Shown here in pieces: positions 1 to 5,224 of a DNA stretch of 5,224 nt. The stretch lies in assembly GCA_964540755.1 (NCBI GenBank), contig CAZIOB010000179.1:1-5224 (forward strand), given 5' to 3'. The notes beneath the pieces were generated by a model. The model was not told the DNA's origin. It searched no databases and was given only the letters and a program-made list of their open reading frames with translations. The stretch is from JAAYJR01 sp964540755 (GTDB taxonomy: Bacteria; Bacteroidota; Bacteroidia; Bacteroidales; Prolixibacteraceae). The translations under genes were made by a program, and so were the position numbers. Each line of letters starts with the position of its first letter. The first letter of the stretch is position 1.

Positions 1-711
1 GCCACAGTCAGGGGATTGTTTGATTATGAATACCGCTTCAACAGTATTATACTGAGACCGCGTATTCCCGGGAGCATAACTTATTATGAACAAAAGGAGC
101 CTGTCCGTTTTGGCGATAAAATACTTTTCCTGTCATGCAATAACGGGGGACCGGAAGTCAGTGAAGTTACTGTAAACGGAGAAGAAATGGTTATTACTGA
201 TCCTGATGAACTTGTTCTCTATTACGATGATCTGCCTGAAGATGCACAAATTGAGATCACAACCACCGGAGGATGGAATGGGAAATCCAGTGATGAGCTG
301 GATAAAAAATATCCGCAGACGCCGGCATTAATGTCAGAACAGGTTCAAAATGCCATGAAGGAAGCTTCCTTGCCTGAATCCCTGGAAGAACCTTTTGCTG
401 TTCTTAGCGGGATGAAAGAACGTCTGGCTAAGGTAAAGGGCGCAGACTTCGAAAAGTCATTTGTTGATGCTGCAATTAAAGCATGTGATGCATGCCGGGT
501 CAGAGCAGCAATAGATCCCGGCCAGGGATATTTCCGTCAGGTAACACCGCAGCGCGAAGAAGGGATTAATTTATTCTATGAGCAGACTGCCCTTATGCTG
601 TATAACGGATTGGAAAATCAAATGAATTCTTATGCTGAGTCTGATGATCAGAAAAAGAATGATATAGCAGCTATTTTCTCTGATGTTAAAGCAGATGTTC
701 CAGGAAAATGA
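1..711 (+). CDS. C-terminal part of a probable (alpha/alpha)6 glycosidase-like protein (5' end outside window)
   Basis: The reading frame is open from the first base and ends at TGA 709-711, giving 236 visible residues. The start lies upstream. Residues 5-91 look like the beta-sandwich cap that follows a six-hairpin glycosidase barrel: GLFDYEY at 5-11, then LRPRIPG at 18-24, strands containing RFGDKILFLSCNNGGP, and a VTVNGEE turn. The same G-[LM]-F-x-Y ... P-x-[IL]-P pattern occurs at residue 681 onward of the next gene, which supports a shared fold. From about residue 96 to 236 there is a charged, mostly helical tail with one Tyr/Phe-rich segment (GYFRQVTP, LFYEQTALMLYNGLE). I cannot tie this tail to a known domain. 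No catalytic region is visible, so substrate and activity cannot be read. Its neighbours suggest a role in polysaccharide breakdown. It could instead be a non-catalytic relative. The coding call is firm; the family call is moderate. Confidence 0.85.
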   Translation, partial: ATVRGLFDYEYRFNSIILRPRIPGSITYYEQKEPVRFGDKILFLSCNNGGPEVSEVTVNGEEMVITDPDELVLYYDDLPEDAQIEITTTGGWNGKSSDELDKKYPQTPALMSEQVQNAMKEASLPESLEEPFAVLSGMKERLAKVKGADFEKSFVDAAIKACDACRVRAAIDPGQGYFRQVTPQREEGINLFYEQTALMLYNGLENQMNSYAESDDQKKNDIAAIFSDVKADVPGK

Positions 712-861
712 AATCTTTACAATTACATGAATTATTAAAAACAACAGATTCATATCTGATAACCGGAACAGGTAAAATTTTAAATGAATTTATTTAAATA
801 GGGTTAAAAAGAGGCAAATTAATTTTAATGAATAATTTATAATCAATTGAATTATAACCAC
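712..861 (+). other. AT-rich intergenic gap, no gene seen
   Basis: This 150-base gap lies between the stop of the upstream gene and the chosen ATG of the next. It is strongly AT-rich and has stops in the downstream gene's frame at 826-831. I see no Shine-Dalgarno sequence near the start: the only purine-rich run, AAAAAGAGG near 806-814, is about 50 bases away. I found no clear Bacteroidota-type promoter (TTTG about 20 bases upstream of TAnnTTTG) and no hairpin followed by a T tract. The gap is long enough to hold a promoter, so co-transcription with the upstream gene is possible but not shown. Confidence 0.5.
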
Positions 862-3800
862 ATGAAATATTGCAATCTTGTCCTAAGAAACGGGATAATA
901 GAAAGTCCCCTAAAAATAATAATTCTCACATTATCTGTAATTCTGTTTGTCCCTGCGGGATTTGCACAACGGCAGACAGTGACAAAGTATGATGCTGTTA
1001 ACGGTGCAATAGTGGGCAATAACACAGGCAGGTATAATAACAGGCCGTTATATATTAATAACACTGATGCTTTTGTCCTTACCGGTGATCAGCCCATTGC
1101 CAGATTGGCAAGAGGAGAATATATTTTCGGCACTTTTATGGTTGGCATCAAGAGGAATCAAAGAGTGGAATGGTTACAGAACTGTGACCAGATTATTTTT
1201 GTTTACCGTCCCGGCAGAATGCTATGGAAAATAACCGATAATGCTTTTCCGGGTATGGAGGTTGAACTGACCGTACTTCCTATGGCAGCAACAACAGGTA
1301 TGGCTGTTCGTGCATCAGCAACGGGAGCCTATCCGGGCGACCAGCTGGTATGGGCATTTGGCGGGGCACAATATAGAAAAGGTCAGAACCTGGCATGGAG
1401 ACTTGATGTTACGGGTTATCCTGAATTGTTGCACTGGGGATTTGGACCTGATTCCTGCCGGAATAATCTGATTGACTTCAGGGACACAACTTTTCTGGTC
1501 TCACTGGAGGATACATATCCTGACAAAAATAAATATTTCACCGTTGCGGGGAATTGCAGTAGTCCTGTAAAAACTTATGTTGGCGATGCAATACAATGGA
1601 ACAATTATTCAGAGTTAAATAAATCGAAAGATCCTCATCTGCCTCTGCTGAACGGAACTGTTTCTCTTGAAAATAACAAACCGGTTTACTGGGCTTTTGA
1701 GGCTTTTATCTATCCTGAGATCGTATATATGTCGCGTAGCAGCGATCCACTGACAGCATTTAATGATGGTATGAAACGCACTGAATCATTTGATAACCGT
1801 TTAAAGATCAGTACCCCTGATCCATACCTTGATGCTGTGGCCATGGCTTCCGTTGCTGCTGTTGACGGAGCATGGCGCCCTCCGGTTTTTGTTCATGGTG
1901 CAATGAGGTGGAGTGTGCCATTCCCGGGCTGGCGGAGTATCTTCGGTGGTACTATGTATGGATGGCACGACAGGGTTATAACCGAGGCTAAATACTATAC
2001 TGATTCTCAGATAAAGACTTCAGATAAGAAGGAACCAAAGGCTGATCATGCCCGTCTGCTTACCGAGCAACATCCGGATTCAAGGTTCTATGGCGTGGGA
2101 CATATTGTTAAAGATCAGGCTTTCTATAATATGCAGACCCAGTTTTTTGATCAGATCGTTGAGGAATACAGGTGGACTAACGATCCGGAGTTGGTAAGTT
2201 TTTTCAGGGAGGCCCTGGAACTTCATCTTATCTGGGTGCGTGACTGCTTTGACCCTGACGGTGACGGGGTTTATGAGAGTTATATCAATGTCTGGCCTAC
2301 TGATTCCCAGTGGTATAACGGTGGTGGTACTGCAGAGGAGACTTCCTATGCATACCGCGGTCACCTTGCAGCCAGGGATATGGCAAGACAGGCAGGGGAT
2401 GAGGATGCTGTACGTTACCATAATGAGATGCTGGAAAATATCCGTAAAGGCTTTTTTGAAAAACTTTGGATCAAATCTCGTGGTCATTCGGCATCGTACA
2501 TCGAACAAGGGGGTCACGAACGTTTACATAAAAATCCTTGGTTATACAGTATTTTTCTACCGGTTGATGCGGGCCTTACCTCTAAGATACAATCGATAGA
2601 ATCAGTTTATTACAGTGAGTGGGCATTGCAGAATCAGTATATGCCTGCAGGGGGAAAACAGGTGTGGACTTCCAACTGGGTTCCGGGTATCTGGTCGGTT
2701 CGTGAACTCTGGCCCGGCGATAATTATCATCTGGCGTTGAGTTATATTCAGGCAGGATTACCCGACAAGGCATGGGAGATTACACGGGGCGCTTTTATGC
2801 AGACTGCATACAACAACATAACTCCCGGTAACCTGGCAGGTAACCAGGGGGGTATTGACTTTGCCGATTGTGTGCCCACCTTCACGCGGACGCTGGTGTC
2901 AGGGATGTTTGGTTACTGGCCGGATTATCCTAACGGTAAGGTGAAAATTGCTCCTGGATTACCGACAGACTGGGATCATGCTTCCATAGAACTTCCGGAT
3001 GTTAAGATTGCTTATAAATCAGATGGTAATAAGTATGATTATACTATAGAGCTGGTCCGTCCGGCTTTAATGGAACTGGAATTACCTGTCAGTTGCCGGG
3101 ATATCAAAAGAGTAATGGTAAATGGCAGAGAGAGCAACTGGAGGATAATTCCGTGCGCCGGTCGCAGTATAGTAAACATTTCACTACCTGAAACAGATAG
3201 AGCAGAGGTCATGATAGAGACAGATGATACGCTTCCATATTATACCCCGGTGAAAATAGAGGGGAATAAGGGTGATGCTGTAAAGCTGGATATCAAAGAT
3301 GCGAAGATAACGGGAATAGAGGACCCGCAGGGAATACTGGACAATGAGAAATTTGAAGGCGGAATGCTTAATGCTGTTCTGACCGGTGAGAAAGGACATC
3401 ACACCTTTATTGCCCGTGTAATTTCAGGAAAGGCTCCTCAGCTAAGAGTTTTCCGGGTCATGATAAACGATCCGGAAAAAGATGCCCTTGAAAAGGCACG
3501 TATCATCAAAGATGTTCCCTATTATGCATCATGGGAGAATATTGAGATAAGTTCCCTTTTCAATGCTGACGTTACAGCAATATTTAAACAGGAATACCTG
3601 ACTCCACGGCCTAATACCGTATCTGTCAGGCTTGGAACGGATGGTTATTCGCCGTGGACATTCACTCACTGGGACAGTCACCCGCCGGAAATAAAAACAG
3701 ATAATGTGGATAATATGCTGGATGAACAAAACCGGCTGTTAACCCCGCAGGGAGTTCCTTTCCTCTGGAATAACGGGCAATCCAACATTGCATTTACCTC

Positions 3801-4230
3801 AATGTGGGATAATTATCCTGCAAGTATTGATTTTCCGGTCAATAAAAAAGGAGAAGCGGTCTGGTTTCTGATATGCGGATCGACCAATGTAATGCAGTGC
3901 GACATTGCAAATGCAATCCTCAAGCTCAATTATGAAGGCGGACAGACCGACACACTTGAACTGATTCCCCCCGAAAACTATTGGAACCTGTGTCCGATCA
4001 CCCCTCATCCGAATACAGCGGGTCAGGACAGCCGTACCTATTATACTTCGAGCATAGACAGGTTCTGTATGCCGGAACAATATCCTGAAACAGTGGAGCT
4101 GGGACAAAACTGCATGGCGATGGTTCTTAACCTGAAAATGCGAAGAGGCAAAGAACTTAAAAGTATCACCATGGAAACCCTTTCGCAGGAAGTGGTAGTG
4201 GGTTTGATGGGAATGACTATCATGAAGTAA
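862..4230 (+). CDS. Exported DUF4450-like six-hairpin glycosidase-type protein
   Basis: This complete gene encodes 1122 residues. ATG 862 is preferred over the in-frame TTG at 847, because both give the same signal peptide and in-frame stops lie just upstream (826-831). Residues 18-35 form a hydrophobic signal segment ending GFA, with probable cleavage before Gln36; the n-region before it is rather long. Residues about 40-310 are a beta-rich N-terminal domain (TGDQPIARLARGEYIFGTF, YRPGRMLW, LVWAFGG) that I recognise as DUF4450-like. Residues about 314-680 are Trp-rich and look like an (alpha/alpha)6 barrel: PGWRSIFGG near 355, a DPDGDGVYES loop at 464-473, WPTDSQW ... TAEET at 478-494, and NWVPGIWSVRELWPGD near 605-619. 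GMFGYW at 681 opens the beta cap, to about 790. Residues about 795-1122 are a further beta-rich module. Acidic residues at 481, 492, 493 and 615 are plausible catalytic candidates by position only. It is probably periplasmic, and no verified activity is known to me. It ends with tandem TAA stops. Confidence 0.9.
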   Translation: MKYCNLVLRNGIIESPLKIIILTLSVILFVPAGFAQRQTVTKYDAVNGAIVGNNTGRYNNRPLYINNTDAFVLTGDQPIARLARGEYIFGTFMVGIKRNQRVEWLQNCDQIIFVYRPGRMLWKITDNAFPGMEVELTVLPMAATTGMAVRASATGAYPGDQLVWAFGGAQYRKGQNLAWRLDVTGYPELLHWGFGPDSCRNNLIDFRDTTFLVSLEDTYPDKNKYFTVAGNCSSPVKTYVGDAIQWNNYSELNKSKDPHLPLLNGTVSLENNKPVYWAFEAFIYPEIVYMSRSSDPLTAFNDGMKRTESFDNRLKISTPDPYLDAVAMASVAAVDGAWRPPVFVHGAMRWSVPFPGWRSIFGGTMYGWHDRVITEAKYYTDSQIKTSDKKEPKADHARLLTEQHPDSRFYGVGHIVKDQAFYNMQTQFFDQIVEEYRWTNDPELVSFFREALELHLIWVRDCFDPDGDGVYESYINVWPTDSQWYNGGGTAEETSYAYRGHLAARDMARQAGDEDAVRYHNEMLENIRKGFFEKLWIKSRGHSASYIEQGGHERLHKNPWLYSIFLPVDAGLTSKIQSIESVYYSEWALQNQYMPAGGKQVWTSNWVPGIWSVRELWPGDNYHLALSYIQAGLPDKAWEITRGAFMQTAYNNITPGNLAGNQGGIDFADCVPTFTRTLVSGMFGYWPDYPNGKVKIAPGLPTDWDHASIELPDVKIAYKSDGNKYDYTIELVRPALMELELPVSCRDIKRVMVNGRESNWRIIPCAGRSIVNISLPETDRAEVMIETDDTLPYYTPVKIEGNKGDAVKLDIKDAKITGIEDPQGILDNEKFEGGMLNAVLTGEKGHHTFIARVISGKAPQLRVFRVMINDPEKDALEKARIIKDVPYYASWENIEISSLFNADVTAIFKQEYLTPRPNTVSVRLGTDGYSPWTFTHWDSHPPEIKTDNVDNMLDEQNRLLTPQGVPFLWNNGQSNIAFTSMWDNYPASIDFPVNKKGEAVWFLICGSTNVMQCDIANAILKLNYEGGQTDTLELIPPENYWNLCPITPHPNTAGQDSRTYYTSSIDRFCMPEQYPETVELGQNCMAMVLNLKMRRGKELKSITMETLSQEVVVGLMGMTIMK

Positions 4231-4255
4231 TAAGTCATATTAGTAACATTTATAA

Positions 4256-4411
4256 TCAAACAGAAATGAGAAGAATAAACAGGGAATACCATACCCTGAT
4301 GCATTAGATAATAATGCAACAATAATTCAGGATGAGACGAGCTCGGTGGAAGAGAATTTTCTTCTCATAGGTAATGGAGATCTTAACGGAGATTGCAGGA
4401 CACAAAAATAA
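4256..4411 (+). pseudogene. Decayed N-terminal fragment of a glycosidase-like gene
   Basis: The frame starting at 4256 stays open to TAA 4409-4411 but contains no ATG. Its only possible start codon is a GTG at 4346, inside the conserved-looking part. Its translation includes GIPYPDALDNNATI (4283-4324), then EENFLLIGNGDLNGD (4349-4393). It resembles the mature N-terminus of six-hairpin glycosidase-type proteins, in which a Gly-Asn-Gly-Asp segment opens the first beta domain. The intact gene just downstream has the matching PLGNGDIG at its residues 53-60. After NGD the frame continues CRTQK and stops, so everything beyond the first 50 or so codons is missing. I infer a remnant left by deletion or by recombination between related neighbouring genes. 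A chance frame in a spacer is the main alternative. The resemblance is recalled and visual, not from an alignment. Confidence 0.5.
4300..4318 (+). repeat. Short perfect inverted repeat
   Basis: TGCATTA (4300-4306) and TAATGCA (4312-4318) are perfect reverse complements around a 5-base loop. The hairpin lies about 70 bases after the stop of the large exported gene. It is AT-rich and no T tract follows, so it is at best a weak terminator or an mRNA 3'-end stabiliser. It also lies inside the apparent gene remnant, where it may be coincidental. Confidence 0.35.
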
Positions 4412-4484
4412 AGATATTAATTAGCTGGAAAGCAGTCTGTTAGTAAAAATTGCACATTAAGAATTAACTAAAAAATTTATATAT

Positions 4485-5224
4485 ATGAAACAAAAAGTAC
4501 TACTAATATTTAGTGTCTTGCTGGTGGTTTTTAATACCGGCTGCGACAAGAGCGGAATTTCGGACCCGGAAAATCAGGCTATGCTAAGCAGGTATAATAT
4601 TACCTGGGATTCACCTTCAGAGGATTATACAGGTTCAATGCCGCTTGGCAACGGCGATATTGGTCTGAATGCATGGGTTGAAGAAAACGGGGATATCAGT
4701 TTTTTCATAGGAAAAACGGATTCCTGGGGTGACAACGGACAGTTGTTAAAGGTTGGCCAGGTCAGGATTAAATGTGAACCCTCAATAATTTTCCCGGGAG
4801 CGGAATTTAGTCAGGAGCTTGATTTGCTTGCCGGTTCGGTCAGGATAAGTTCTAAAGGCGTAGTCGATGAAAAGGAGAGGAAAATTGATCTGAAATTATG
4901 GGTGGATGCAAATAATCCTGTCATACATCTTGAGCATGAAAGCAATGTACCTGTCCGGATGACTGCATTTACAGAACTATGGAGAACAACCCGGGATACG
5001 CTGACTCAGATGCAGGGAAGCGATCTTTTAACAAATCAGCCTGATTCTCTCTATCAACCTGTCATAGTTGAACCTGATGATGTAATAAGAAACACTGATG
5101 ATTACATTGGCTGGTACCACCACAACAGCAAGTCTGTTGGTTTCGACATTACTAACAGGAAACAGGGATTATCAGGTTATTATGATGAAGATCCGATATT
5201 GCACAGGACTTTCGGCGCCATTAT
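4485..5224 (+). CDS. DUF5703-like lipoprotein, N-terminal part (3' end outside window)
   Basis: ATG 4485 opens a frame that is still open at the window end, giving 246 complete codons. An in-frame TAA at 4458-4460 and the absence of any other start codon after it fix the start. The leader is AT-rich (AAAAAATTTATATAT) with no Shine-Dalgarno sequence, as is common in Bacteroidota. Residues 5-16 are hydrophobic and are followed by NTGC, so Cys20 is the probable lipidated residue; Asn at -3 is a loose match to the lipobox. After Cys20 comes DKSGISD, which lacks a dense acidic surface-export signal, so the protein may face the periplasm. From residue 37 it reads as a beta-sandwich domain: YNITWDSPS, PLGNGDIGLNAWVEENGD at 53-70, IGKTDSW at 75-81, and KVGQVRIK. 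I recognise this pattern as the DUF5703 N-terminal domain, which normally precedes an (alpha/alpha)6 catalytic-type barrel that would lie beyond the window. A role in polysaccharide breakdown is inferred; the substrate is unknown. Confidence 0.88.
   Translation, partial: MKQKVLLIFSVLLVVFNTGCDKSGISDPENQAMLSRYNITWDSPSEDYTGSMPLGNGDIGLNAWVEENGDISFFIGKTDSWGDNGQLLKVGQVRIKCEPSIIFPGAEFSQELDLLAGSVRISSKGVVDEKERKIDLKLWVDANNPVIHLEHESNVPVRMTAFTELWRTTRDTLTQMQGSDLLTNQPDSLYQPVIVEPDDVIRNTDDYIGWYHHNSKSVGFDITNRKQGLSGYYDEDPILHRTFGAI

Noticed and set aside
16..18. TTG as the start of the first gene
   Set aside because: The frame is open through base 1 and already encodes cap-domain sequence, so the gene starts upstream of the window.
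745..758. CAGAT-TCAT-ATCTG hairpin after the first gene
   Set aside because: A 5-bp stem with no T tract is too weak to call a terminator.
847..849. TTG as the start of the large gene
   Set aside because: It would add only five residues before ATG 862 and lengthen an already long n-region of the signal peptide. There is no ribosome binding site to favour it.
2080..2517. Reverse-strand 145-codon ORF and the shorter antisense ORFs elsewhere
   Set aside because: They lie wholly or largely opposite a long coding frame with clear domain sense, and their translations show no domain-like pattern.
4266..4307. Micro-ORF MRRINREYHTLMH
   Set aside because: It has only 13 codons and no ribosome binding site, and it overlaps the more informative frame of the gene remnant.
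4352..4366. GAGAA ... TTCTC short palindrome
   Set aside because: A 5-bp stem of simple composition is expected by chance in AT-rich sequence.
1..5224. tRNA, rRNA, CRISPR array, insertion sequence or riboswitch
   Set aside because: I saw no repeated spacer pattern, transposase frame, terminal repeats or recognisable structured RNA on either strand.

Overview
The window looks like part of a carbohydrate-degradation locus from a member of the Bacteroidota. This rests on the protein types (large exported proteins resembling DUF4450 and DUF5703 families), AT-rich leaders without a clear Shine-Dalgarno sequence, a TAA TAA stop, and a lipoprotein signal. The assignment comes from family knowledge and sequence style; no taxonomic search was possible.

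Layout, all on the + strand. (1) Positions 1-711 hold the 3' end of a gene that begins upstream of the window. The visible part is a C-terminal beta-rich cap, of the kind that follows an (alpha/alpha)6 glycosidase barrel, plus a charged helical tail. (2) Positions 712-861 are an AT-rich gap with no gene and no convincing terminator or promoter. (3) Positions 862-4230 hold one complete gene for an exported protein of 1122 residues, resembling DUF4450 proteins: signal peptide, N-terminal beta domain, six-hairpin (alpha/alpha)6 barrel, cap and C-terminal beta-rich module. (4) Positions 4231-4484 are a gap that carries what appears to be a decayed N-terminal fragment of another glycosidase-like gene (4256-4411), with a short perfect inverted repeat inside it. 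(5) Positions 4485-5224 hold the 5' end of a lipoprotein gene resembling the DUF5703 N-terminal domain. It runs off the window.

The two visible C-terminal caps (genes 1 and 2) share a G-[LM]-F-x-Y ... P-x-[IL]-P pattern. Gene 3 and the decayed fragment share a GNGD-[IL]-x-G signature. The cluster therefore looks like several distantly related six-hairpin glycosidase-type proteins that probably act together on one complex polysaccharide in the periplasm or at the outer membrane. No SusC/SusD transporter, regulator or sulfatase is visible here, so the substrate cannot be named.
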